64,000 bases of DNA from contig JAJEKV010000010.1 in the NCBI GenBank assembly GCA_021234155.1, positions 4,750,871-4,814,870 on the forward strand. Reading direction: 5' to 3'. Both the position numbers and the translations under genes were made by a program. This stretch comes from Isoetes taiwanensis. Taxonomy: Eukaryota; Streptophyta; Lycopodiopsida; Isoetales; Isoetaceae. The notes under the pieces are model-generated. The model was not told the DNA's origin. It did not search any database and saw nothing but the letters and a program-made list of their open reading frames with translations. This document shows, piece after piece, positions 21,329-31,386 of this stretch; position 1 is the stretch's first letter; every line of letters begins with the position of its first letter.

Positions 21329-22088
21329 ATGGTGCGTATTTTGGTCCCTTGGTATGTCTTTGGTCACCATGTCGCCAAATGCCTAAAAGGTGATAGGAGT
21401 TATCACGTCTCCAGTGTTATTTTTGTCGTACGTGCTCTTGGGTCATGGTATGATTGGGAACGAAAATACCACACTCATATGCATGGGGTAGCAAGCGTGG
21501 AAATTGAGGAACTTATTAGAAAGCTCAAGGAAATATTTTGCACTGATGAGGTTGTCAAGTTGGAGCAGTTCATCCAACTAATTGATGACTTCCTATTTGC
21601 TCAAGTCTATTCAAGGGAACGCTGTTTACGCGGATGTGCTTTGAGAGAGGTAAGTGGAGGATAAAGTGCATGTACCTATCCATTGGGTAATGTAGTGCTT
21701 TGACTAACTTGCAATTATTTGTCTTTTTTATCAGATGAGAAACGATACCGTGCACTGGCGAATTGGCGTCTTAATACCAAAAGAACTCACATGTGTTGGA
21801 ATATGTAATGGAACCCATTTTAGGATCTACAAATCATTCCTTCCTGAGGCGGTATCTGATTCCACTATACGAGTCTACCTTCGGGATGAGTTGTCTCACG
21901 TGCTTGATAGTCATGAGACGTCGTGGCCTTATCGAATCAATGACTCGCCCATACATTTCACTTTTACCCCGGTTAAGATGTTATCGGTCGGAGAAGTGAA
22001 GATATCACGAGAGCATCCAACAAAGTACAATATTAGGCCCTTGGTGATGTGCGCCATGTGGAGATGCATATTTAGAGTTCCATCATGA
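21329..22088 (+). CDS. Helitron downstream accessory protein, two exons
   Basis: Exon 1 runs 21329-21649 and ends at GAG/GTAAGT. An 85-base intron (21650-21734) ends TTTTTATCAG. Exon 2 runs 21735-22088. The split is in phase and gives about 224 residues. Exon 1 has the RALGSWYDWE and KLEQFIQLIDDF segments that resemble the upstream gene at 8803-10689. Exon 2 encodes GVLIPKELTCVGICNGTHF and then a mixed alpha/beta-looking region. No named domain is recognised. Plant Helitrons often carry an RPA-like OB-fold gene in this position, but I see no clear RPA signature, so that assignment is not made. Copy 2 of this gene looks intact. Confidence 0.65.
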
Positions 22089-22421
22089 ACTAAAATACGT
22101 CAATGAGCTAGGATAAGATTTTGTGTTTTGCATTTCTGTACCTACTTTTTGTTGGTGTACTTAACTACTTCTAAAGATGACATCTTGAGCATAAGTTTTA
22201 GATCCATCTTTCCAAATTTTTGTTTTCAAAGGTAGATTTAACATGTTTGTTATACTGCATCATTTCCTGTTGAAATTGAAAAATGCAAAATACATTGACG
22301 ATACTATCATTAGACAATTTGCACAACAAAAATGTTTATAGAAGGAAAATATTGTCTAATCTTGCCTATATCATGCATATGGACGTTAAAGGCCGAGGAG
22401 AAACACATGCTCAGGACATTA
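22089..22421 (+). other. 3' non-coding region of Helitron copy 2
   Basis: AT-rich, no ORF, collinear with 3436-3777 of copy 1. Confidence 0.7.
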
Positions 22422-22451
22422 GCCCGGCAACGCCGGGCACACGTTTACTAG
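22422..22451 (+). terminator. Helitron copy 2 3' terminus
   Basis: Hairpin GCCCGGCAACGCCGGGC (22422-22438), then ACACGTTTA and the terminal CTAG (22448-22451), followed by T. This is the canonical Helitron 3' end. Sequence from 22452 onward aligns to the gypsy internal region at about 47105, which confirms the boundary. Confidence 0.92.
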
Positions 22452-24447
22452 TTAACTTATATAATGTAATGTGCTACTTGTGCAGGCCAGTGAAGGGAAG
22501 CATGGAGGAGGGAGCACGTTACGAGAAGACAGGAGTCATAGATTTTAGACTTAACTATGAACTCCTAAATTTGTTGTAATAATATTATATGTGTATACTT
22601 TTATAATAATAGTCGTTATAGCTATATAATTTTGTATAACTTGTAAATATAGCCTTATAATTACATAATAAGTAATTAACGAAAAGTTGATCTTTTCAAT
22701 AAAGTTAAGTTCCTATATTCTTGTTGTGAGTTTTTGCACGGCTGTTGCAGGTTCGTCACCTCAGCGTAATGCTGAGGACAGCATTATCCTAAGGAGGGGA
22801 GAATGTGACGTTCCAGGGAAATATACGCTATATATTTCCAGGTCCGTCACTATGCAAGTCTACTTCATAGCCTTGTATACCATAGATTAGTGGCATAGGG
22901 TGCATGTCTAAGTTATTCATATAACTTAGACACTCTTAGGGTAAGGCCATTTTCCACATGGCCTTATCCTATTGGGCACCCGCCACATGGAACCACCCTA
23001 TTGGAGCCATGTGGCATAGCATGTAAACCCTAACCTATATATAAAGGCCTAAACCCTAACCCTAGACCTCTTTTCTGGCTCCAACAGTATGGGAACCTTC
23101 TTCGTGCTCGAAACTCCATTTCAAGAACTGTCTGCTGTGGCACAACATAGCATAGCAGCCCCCAGAGCGCACGCGCATCAGTAGGAATGGGAGTATCTCG
23201 AACACCTCGAAGACCATGGAGACGCCGGGAGCAAGAGGGAGTTCTTTGGGAGCAGGTATTTTGGCATAGAGTTCTTGGTAGATCATCTGGACGTTAGGAT
23301 TTCAAATGAGTTAGCATCTCATGTCTCTAGTAGAGCCATTCTAGAGCCCTCAGTTTAGATCTTGAACCCTAATCAATGAACCCTAACTATAAGTTAGATA
23401 CATATGATTAGGTTAGATGTTATTCTCATTATTATCATGTTATGTGGATATGTGATGTTGGTTGATCATGTTTGCTCCTTTTGTATTGGGAAGAGGGGTA
23501 GAGACCTAGTAGCCATTACTTAGTGATGCTCCTAGTTTAGACCCTTTAGTTCCTATTATTATGCGGTCTGTGCATAGGAACCCACCGGGCTACGGGAGCT
23601 ATGATATAACTCATCTCTACATAACGGGGCTAGAGGCAAGATGGAAGGAGGGCTCCTGCTGAGCACGTCTACTGGGGACCCCATAGCGGGCTCGGCTTAT
23701 GGCCGGTTACTTCGAGTGGATCGGGCATAGGTCCGACACCTCCTGGGACAATGGTGTCGCCCTGCCTCTCAAGAGCTGCAGGTGACGGCCTGGCTCTTAT
23801 TTTGGGGGGTTAAGTCGGGGACGATTCGTGTGTCGCCACAATTCTCTAGCCGCCCGTGGAACCTCTAGACCCCGAAAAGGGGAGATGCAACCCTTCTTGC
23901 CTCGATGGACCGGGGAGATGTAACCTGGAGTAGTCTCGATGGGTGATACCATGAGATTGCGTATCCGGAAGGCTAGAGTCATGTCAGAGCCCGATTTAGC
24001 CCATCTGCAAAGTATGCACAGGAGGGGCGAATGGAGTGGTCAACCCTAGCCATTGTCTATAGCCAGCCCCGCCATTGTTATGACTCGATCTGCTTTATCT
24101 TGAGGCCTAGCCCTCAGTCTACGTCCCCATGAGTCTGAGCCTTGGGTAGGAACTCTCATGTTTTACGACATGTGTTTATCTCTATTGTATCTATGGATGT
24201 ATGGATGCGCTACCCTTCGAGGTAGTTCGATGTATTGTTATTGCTAGTTCTGGCATTGTTTATGCTTCCGCTGTGATAGGAGCCCATAGGGGAAGGGCAC
24301 ACAAGACACCTTCATGTCCCCTTCCCGCTCTAGGGATACCCTAGAGTGCGGGATAGACGAGGAGGGCTTGTGCGGTCGAAGGATCGGATGGTGGATTTCC
24401 TATGGAGAGTACGGCCGGGCGCCGTATATTTTGTAGGGAGCATCACG
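22452..24447 (+). mobile_element. Gypsy element A remnant (3' internal end plus LTR)
   Basis: 22452-22803 aligns with 47105-47442, the stretch upstream of the 3' LTR in the complete gypsy element: TAATGTGCTAC, CGTTACGAGAAGA, GCTATATAATTTTGTATAA and the tract AAGGAGGGGAGAA. An LTR follows at 22804-24447. The upstream part of this element was displaced by Helitron copy 2 and was not identified in the window. The right end abuts LINE coding sequence, so the element had inserted into the LINE. Confidence 0.85.
22804..24447 (+). repeat. 3' LTR of gypsy element A
   Basis: 1,644 bases, starting TGTGACGTTCC and ending GGGAGCATCACG. It is collinear over its full length with the LTRs at 29728-31373 and 47443-49087, with more substitutions. 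The last base departs from the TG...CA rule, as expected of an older copy. Contains the shared GTGGAGTGGTCAACCCTAGCC segment. ORFs in this region are not conserved between the LTRs. Confidence 0.9.
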
Positions 24448-24450
24448 CTT

Positions 24451-25560
24451 GTAGCCAGGACCACACTGGTTGAACCTCTGGACAATCAAAGAGACAGTGC
24501 TTAAGAGTCTCAACGGCTGAAAGGCAGAGCGGGCATACTGCAAATATGCAAGGATCATAGCGATGTCGAAAGGCATTAACGCGTAGGCATCTGTGGATAA
24601 GCTGCCACCATAGTGCAGAGACTTTAAGGTGGAGCAACCTATCCCAAAGCCATCACCATGTACGACACAAAGTGTGTTGTGGAACTTGTAGGTGCCACCC
24701 ATCTAGCAATTGGAGGGGCTGTGGTGCTAAAAGAAGGTCATATACTGATCTGACAAAGTGCTTGCCTTTGTGAATATTTTCATGACAGTCCCATGACACT
24801 CTTTCAGCAACACCAAGTTGCACTACAAGAGGCAAATTTTCTGCGACCTTCCATAGAAACACATCCCAACGAGAGAGCAGGAACTTTGCCTGAAATTCAG
24901 GCCAAATAGTAGGTGACCCGCTTCATACCATGCCTGAATAGAGACAACGCCTGCCAGAATCCATCGTCTCTGTGTAAGGGGATGAATTGATGCTTCCAGT
25001 GGAGGTGCTGAGGGGTCTGGAGGTAACCACCATGGAGTCTCCAATAGGGTGTGGATGGAGGGACATGACCAGAAAAGATGTTTGACTGCCTCCCATGCTG
25101 TCAGCAAGCCATGTAAAAATGAAGAAGCACTTGGAAAATGCTGCAGAGTCTGAAATAATGCCCAAGGCAGGACTGGTTTGACAACCTTTTTGCTTAGAGG
25201 GATACAATGACCAAGAGCTTGTTTAAGAAGGCGTAAACCAGGAAATCATCTTCACCATTCAGGAGTCTCCAAATGAACTTTGAAATAAGGACTTTGCTCT
25301 GCAGTAAGAAGTCCATCATACCCAGACCACCTGCCCATTTGGGAAGGAGGCATTTCGACCACGCCACCTTAATCACAGCACCTTCCTCAATACCCGTCCA
25401 TATAAAGTTCCGAACTATTGTAATGAGCTCACGTACTTTGTTCTGCGGGGCTAGCAGTATGGATGCTATGTAAACATGGGTAATACTGACTTGGCCATTG
25501 TCATGCAACCTGTAAGAGACAACTTTGTCGTGGACCACCAGAATAAGTGCTTCTCCAAAC
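24451..25560 (-). pseudogene. LINE ORF2 C-terminal region (zinc-binding domain)
   Basis: Minus-strand frames give the reverse-transcriptase zinc-binding domain of plant L1 elements, with CPLCLSAVETLKHCLFDC near 24490-24550 and a W-rich segment upstream. Between 24650 and 25560 the frame shifts repeatedly (KGVRELITIVRNFIW-like and GGLGMMDF blocks near 25330-25470), typical of the linker after the thumb. The frame is cut by the LTR at 24447. Confidence 0.75.
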
Positions 25561-26925
25561 CCTTAATGATCTCCTCCCATGCAGCTCCCATAGTAACATG
25601 GATGCCAACTGGAATCTCCAACAACTTGATGGCCTATCCATGCGCAAGTAATTTCCATGGATAATCATGCACACACGCCGGAGTCGGAGTATCCAATGTC
25701 CATAAAGCTGTACACTTCTGCCACCCCACAAGGACACCAGAAGCCAGTGAAAAAGTGTTTAAGAGCAATTTGGCAGCTACAAGATTCTCAGCATTAGCGA
25801 CTAGAAAGAGGAACATATCGTCTGCATATTGATTGCAAACCTCCTGTGTGCCATTCTCCATTGCAAGACCATGGAGAAATCCTTTTGTGGTTGCGACGGT
25901 GAATAACTGTGACAAAGCCTTTGCGACAATTGTGAAAAGTAGTGGTGCTAAAGGGCATCCCTGGCGAATACCATGACCAAGTGAGAAGGCATCTGACAAC
26001 TCACTATGGAACATAACAGTTGCCCGAGCAGAGACATGCAGCTTCATAATATCTGATGTGAATTGTTCCCCAAATCCCATTTTTAGCATACAGCGACGCA
26101 TGAATCCCCAGCTAACACTGTCATAAGCCTTTGTAAAATCAAGCTTAAGATATACAACTGGAAGGTTTTGCTTACGTGCCCAATAAATTCCCTCGTAAGC
26201 AGCAACAACATTGTTCAGAATGCATCATTTTGGAAGAAAACCTGATTGGGTTGTTGAGATGGACTCTGCCAAGATGTCCTTCACCCGCTCTACAAAAGCC
26301 TTGGCAAAGATCTTATATACAGATGACAATAAGGTGATGGGCCGCCAGTCTGAAATAGTCTGTGGATCCTTGTCCTTGGGGATGAGTGAGATGGCACCTG
26401 TGTTTAGAATTCTATCCAAAACAATGGACCGCCGAAAGTCACAGAAAGCATCATAGACATCTGGCTCCAACCATTCCCAATACTCTTGGAAGAACTCAAT
26501 TGGCAAACCATCCAAACCTAGGCATTTGCCTCTTTTTAGTTCAAAGACTGCCGAACCTATATCATCAGCTGTCATAGCCGTCTCTATTGACACGCGTTGC
26601 TCGTCATAGATGATAAGGGAAATCCTAGACAAAATAGCATGATTCTCGCATTTCTGATTGAAAGGGAAGATGTTTCTCAGCAAAGAAAGTCTGAAAGTGG
26701 CTATGCAGATATTGCTTGAGTTCAGTTGGCTCTGTTAGCACCGAACCATCCGACAAAAGCAATGAGGACATGGTTGACGTCATACAACGCCTCTTAGCCA
26801 CACGAAAAAAGAAGCCTGTACAACGGTCTCCATTACAAAACCACCGCAAACCTACCTTCGTCTTTGCCTTCTGGATTTGCTCCTCCTCCAATGCTTGGAT
26901 CTGTGCCAAAATATCTCGATCATGA
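25561..26925 (-). pseudogene. LINE ORF2 reverse transcriptase
   Basis: The domain includes LKRGKCLGLDGLPIEFF, DWRPITLLSSVYKIFA, RQGCPLAPLLF and the catalytic YADDMFLF (about 25820). It copies LINE RNA at the nicked target. One TGA stop lies in frame at about 26226, in the phrase after GFLPK; a CGA to TGA change is likely. A further shift near 26650 separates the N-terminal finger segment. Otherwise well preserved. Confidence 0.9.
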
Positions 26926-27059
26926 ACACCTCAAAGGAGTCCCTGTCAAGAATGGAGCAGGTCCTGATACAGGGTGTCCAATAAAGCACGACCTACTGCT
27001 GCAGACTCTCGGACCCACTGTTTGGCAAAGCCTTTGACTGTCGCAATTACATCCACTAT

Positions 27060-27800
27060 GCCATCCATGCCTCGACGTCAGTTGAAGGCAGTTGTCTAAG
27101 TGTTCTTGCAGCCCTCTTGAAAGTCAGCATCCTTTAAGAATTCTACATTCAAGCGAAAACATGCCCGTCCAGGCCGTCGCTGCTGCAGAGGCTTGTCTGA
27201 AAGGAATTGCGGATGGTGGTCTGAAACTGAGTTGTCCTTGAGACAGAACCAGAAGAGGCCTAGAAGTGCCACAACTGCATCTGCATTCCAGTAAGCTCTA
27301 TCCAACTGAGACCTTGTGCGACCCCCACCAACTTGACCATTGCACCAAGTAAAGGAACCTTCATCATCAATCTCCAAGAGGTTGCAGTCATGGAGTAGAC
27401 AGAGCCACTGTTAGCGTTCAAAACCAGACACCACTGTAGAGGTAGCCCCTAACCGATCGGACTCCATTTTCACCGTATTAAGATCCCCAACAAGAAGCCA
27501 TGAGATGTGGCAGTCCAAGCTGGGCATCTTCCCTCGCAAGGAGGCCCATAGTGAAGCTCTCTGATGGGGCCTGTTGTAGGCGTAAACATTAATTAGACCA
27601 TACTTAACCCCTTGCTCCTGCCATACAATTAAGGCCCAATGACCAAAACGATCAGCCTGAGTGAAACATGAGAGCATGGGTCGCTCTAGACAACAACATG
27701 AGAGCATGGAAAGAACATGGGTCGCTCTAGACAACAATTGTTTGAAGCAAATCACGATGAATGGGCTTTGCAACACAAATCTTGGTGATGCCGTTGGTTA
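27060..27800 (-). pseudogene. LINE ORF2 endonuclease
   Basis: Exonuclease-endonuclease-phosphatase fold: GLINVYAYNRPHQR and GDLNTVKMESDR near 27480-27600, SQLDRAYWN near 27290, and the SDHHP motif near 27200. It nicks the target site. A stop after SGFER near 27411 and a shift near 27380 break the frame. A duplication (27663-27740, GAGCATGG and GGGTCGCTCTAGACAACAA twice) disrupts the upstream part. Confidence 0.85.
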
Positions 27801-28578
27801 TGGAGTGTTGCAAATGGAGTCCAATCTCATTACCAATGGCGGAAATGAACTTGGAATCCTGTAGCTCCGGAGGGAATCTTCAATAGCAAACCAGAAGGGG
27901 GCACGAATGGCATCTAGCTTAGCTGGAAAGGATCCAGGAACATACTGCTGATAGAGCAAGAAGTGTTTCCAAAGAGGATCAACACCTCGTTCTATGAGTT
28001 GAGCAGCTGGCTCAGGAGATTCAAACATCAAAAGAAAGCAGCGTTGATCTTTTGCCACAAGCTTGATAGATTGATAAGCAGGAAGCCCTAGCTTATGAAG
28101 GTGCCCAGACAACCAAGATCCCATACGCTTCAGATCCAAGAAAGGGCCAGTGAAATGGCAGACCATATAACACGCAACCAACTGCTCCACATGTCGTCGA
28201 TGATCTTCATGACTAATCTGCACCACTAGAGCCCCAAAACGCTCAAAAGTTGTCCTGCGCTCCTGAACCTCATAAAAGATTTCGTCTGATGGGAGCTGAA
28301 CATAGAGTCTTGCTTGGCTTGCAATTGCTGGAGGTAGGACACGACTTCTTTCCTGTTATTATCCACCATGGTGGCAATGGCCTCTGAGACACGAGCTGAG
28401 GTGGATGGCGTCGCCAAGCCCTTGCAACGCCACTCAGAAAATCGCACACCAGTAACTCGAGCCACTGTGTCAGATGATCTCCAAGGTGAGGTCGTCGCAG
28501 CTCGGGAGGGTGGAAGAGGATGTCACCCCAGGCTGCCGCGGGGGGAAGAGGGGGTTGCACCACCATCCGAGCACTACC
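27798..28578 (-). pseudogene. LINE ORF1 (gag-like) with interruption
   Basis: The frame at 28226-27798 has the plant LINE/retroelement nucleic-acid-binding layout (GPFLDLKRMGSWL and RCFLLMFESPEPAAQLIERG), resembling the DUF4283 type seen in plant LINE ORF1. The upstream stretch to 28578 is in other frames and P/R-rich. It is interrupted by the copia LTR, and the sequence beyond 63961 should be its 5' continuation. Confidence 0.6.
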
Positions 28579-29199
28579 TGTGAGTTTTAGCACAAGTGCA
28601 CACAAGGTATTCTATTTTAACTCCCTTGCTCAACTTAGTTCTCAATATTCAAAAACTTAAACCATACAAGGTGCAACTAGTTTAGCCATGTAAGGAACTT
28701 AATTCAATAGTCCATAGCTCATATAATATAACTCAATGCTCGAAGATTTAAAAGTCAGTAATACCCAAATTACTGCAGTGCAAATAAACCCAACTTAGAT
28801 CGACTGATTCAATCTCGATTTCAACCTAGATCGCATGTGTGCAGATCCGTCTGATTCCCTCTGTGTTTCCCCATCGATTGAGCCACCACATATACTTGGA
28901 AATCTACCGATAAGGCTATAGTTCCGGAGAAGATAAGCCCACCGTCCATGAACTTCGTTTCACCCAAATATCCCACATGCCAACCCATATGAAAACAACG
29001 TTGACTTCGTTTGACCCTTTTTTTAATTCCAATGGTTTCGAGAAACCATCTCGAAACCATTGTGTATATCATACCTTAGTAAATTTGAGGCAAAGGAGTA
29101 CTTACCATAACTGCACAAATGATAGAATGTTCTGACCCCTGCCTCACCTGGCATTAGCAAACACTGCATTCCTTATGTAATGACCTAATATTTCAACAC
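28579..29199 (-). repeat. Copia 3' LTR
   Basis: 621 bases. Plus-strand edges are TGTGAGTTTTAG and ATTTCAACA, so TG...CA on the minus strand. It contains a perfect 14-bp stem at about 29031-29063 (CAATGGTTTCGAGA and its complement) that is shortened in the other LTR. Confidence 0.93.
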
Positions 29200-29208
29200 T
29201 CCTCCTTC
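29200..29208 (-). other. Copia polypurine tract
   Basis: On the minus strand GAAGGAGGAG immediately precedes the LTR start TGTTGAAAT, the expected primer for plus-strand DNA synthesis. Confidence 0.8.
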
Positions 29209-29727
29209 ATTGCATAAGGAATGAACATTCAGCTGCCTTTGAAACTTCAGGAATTTACTTTCTGGTAGCCCTTTTGTGAAAATATCTGCTATTTGCTTAT
29301 CAGTGCTGACACATACCATCTGAATATTTCCTTTGGCTGCTTGATCTCTGATATAATGCATGCTTAATTCTATGTGCTTTGTTCTTTCATGCTCAACTGG
29401 GTTTTTAACAATTGAAATACAACTTTGACTGTCACAGAAAATAATGGTAGCACTTATCTGCTTAATATTTAACTCCTCCAGTAGTCTTCTAAGCCAAGCT
29501 ATTTCCCTGGACAGCAGGCATGAGGCAGCATATTCTGCTTCAGCAGAAGATAATGCAATTGCAGACTGTTTCTTAGTTCTCCAAGTTATTGGACCTCCAG
29601 CAAGAAATATTACATAACCTGTTGTGGACTTTCTTTCCATTTGGTCCCCTGCCCAGTCAGCATCAGAGTAGGCAAACATTTGTAGATTATCATTGTCAAA
29701 TGTTATCTCATAGTCCTGTGTAGCTTT
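29209..29727 (-). CDS. Copia RNase H domain
   Basis: The frame encodes AYSDADWAGDQMERKSTTGY, WRTKKQSAIALSSAEAEYA, and DSQSCISIVKNP with the HIELSMHYIRD tail, all standard for copia RNase H. It degrades the RNA strand in reverse transcription. The upstream half of the polyprotein is separated by the gypsy element; the codons on the two sides of that insertion join in frame once one copy of the 5-base duplication is removed. The frame ends at 29185 just inside the LTR. Confidence 0.92.
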
Positions 29728-31373
29728 TGTGACGGTCCAGGGGAATATACGCCATAAATACGTATATTCTTGGATCCGTCACCATACAAGTCTATCTTCA
29801 TAGCCTTGTATACCATAGATTGTGGCACTAGAGGGCATGGCTAAGTTATTCTTATAACTTAGCCAACCATAGGTTAAGCCATTATCCACGTGGCCTTAAC
29901 CTATTGGGGCACCGCCACACAGGACTCACCCGATTGGTGCCACGTGGCATCCTAGGTGGACCTAACTCATATAGGCATAAACCCTAACCCTAGACCTCTT
30001 TCCAGCCCTAGCACCCAGAGACTCACCTACTCGTTCGAAACCCCGTTTCGAACATCGTTTGCTGTGACATAGACTGGTGCAGCAGCCCCAGCAGGGTAGA
30101 CTCGTTCTTGGAGTAGGAGCGGCATCTCGTGAGTCGGAGACCATGGAGGCACACGGATCTGGAGGGAGAGCTTCAGGAGCAGGTATGTGGGATAGTGGTT
30201 GTGATAGCTCATCTGGAAATTAGCATTCCAGATATGCTAGTATCTTGTATCTAGAGTAGAGCCATCCTAGAACCCATCTTCAACATCTTGAACCCTAATC
30301 AAGGAATCCTAACTATTAGTTAGATTTGTATGATTAGGTTAAGATGTTCTTCTTATGATTATTCTCATGATGTGATGATTATGTGATGATGGTTGATCAT
30401 GTTTGCTCCTCTTGTATTGGGAAGGGGGGTAGAGACCTAGAGCCATGTGTAGTATGCTCCTAGAGTAGATCCCTTAGTTCCTATTAGTTGCGGCCTGTGC
30501 ATAGGAGCCCACCAGGCTATTGAGGCTATGATATGACTCAGCACCAGATAACGGGGCTAGAGGGAAAGTGGAGGGAGGATCCCTGCCGAGTGGGGGCTTC
30601 GGGGGATCCCATAGTGGGCTAGGCTTATGGTCGGTCACTTCGTGTGGGCCGAGCATGGGTCCGACACCTCCTGGGGCAATGGTGTTGCCCTGCCTCTCGA
30701 GAGCTGCAAGTGTTGGCTTGGCTCTCGCTTTGGGGGTTCGGTGGGTGCACCGAATCGGTGTGTCGCCCACGATTCTCTAGCCCCACCGGCACCTCTAGAT
30801 CTTGGGAAGGGGAGATGCAACCCTTCCCGCCTCATCGGACCGGGGAGATGCAACCAGGAGTAGTCCCGATGGGTGATGCCATGGGATTGCGTGATCAGGA
30901 AGGCTAGAGTCCCTGTCGAGCCCCGATCTAGCCCATCTACAAAGTATGCACAGGAGGGGCGGATGGAGTGGTCAACCCTAGCCATTGTTCTAGGGCCCCA
31001 CCGCCATTGCCATAACTCGGTCGCTCTATCTTGAGGCCTAGCTCCACCATCCTCCCACGAGTCCGGAGGGGTAGGAGCTCTCATGTTTTATGGTTCGTGA
31101 TTATCATCTTTGCCTTGGATTATGAGTGATGCACTACCCTTCGAGGTAGTATTTGTATATGTTGATGCTAGTTCTCGACGTGTTATCGCCTCATTTGTTA
31201 TAGGAGCCCATAGGGGAAGGGGCCGCATAAGACACCTTCAGTGTTCCCTTCCGCACTAAGAGTCACCCGAGAGTGCGGGGTAGACGAAAGGGCCCATCGC
31301 GCGGTTGTCGGCCGGATGGGGGATTTCTGCCGAAAGTGTACACGGGCGCAGACGTTTAGCGAGGAGCGTCACA
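29728..31373 (+). repeat. Gypsy 5' LTR
   Basis: 1,646 bases, TGTGACGGTCC to GGAGCGTCACA, with 7-base inverted ends (TGTGACG/CGTCACA). Differs from the 3' LTR mainly by one- to few-base indels in G/C-rich runs. No TATA box was assigned with confidence. Confidence 0.93.
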
Positions 31374-31374
31374 A

Positions 31375-31386
31375 TGGTATCGAGGC
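31375..31386 (+). other. Gypsy primer binding site
   Basis: TGGTATCGAGGC, one base after the LTR, matches the initiator-methionine tRNA type site (TGGTATCAGAGC) with small changes. Confidence 0.75.

Larger units (their letters stand above)
24448..28578 (-). mobile_element. L1-type LINE, minus strand, split by LTR elements
   Basis: Reading right to left: a gag-like ORF1, an apurinic endonuclease, a reverse transcriptase and a zinc-binding C-terminus. The 3' end is lost at the gypsy LTR boundary (24447/24448). The 5' end is interrupted by the copia element at 28578/28579 and resumes at 63962. Most domains are recognisable, with a handful of stops and frameshifts. Order and motifs are those of plant L1 elements. 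Confidence 0.9.

Noticed and set aside
21329-22088. Calling the downstream Helitron gene RPA1
   Set aside because: Position fits, but no RPA zinc finger or OB-fold signature was visible, so the name would be a guess.
30474-31084. ORFs in the LTRs as genes
   Set aside because: They are not preserved in the other two LTR copies, and both strands are equally open because of GC content.
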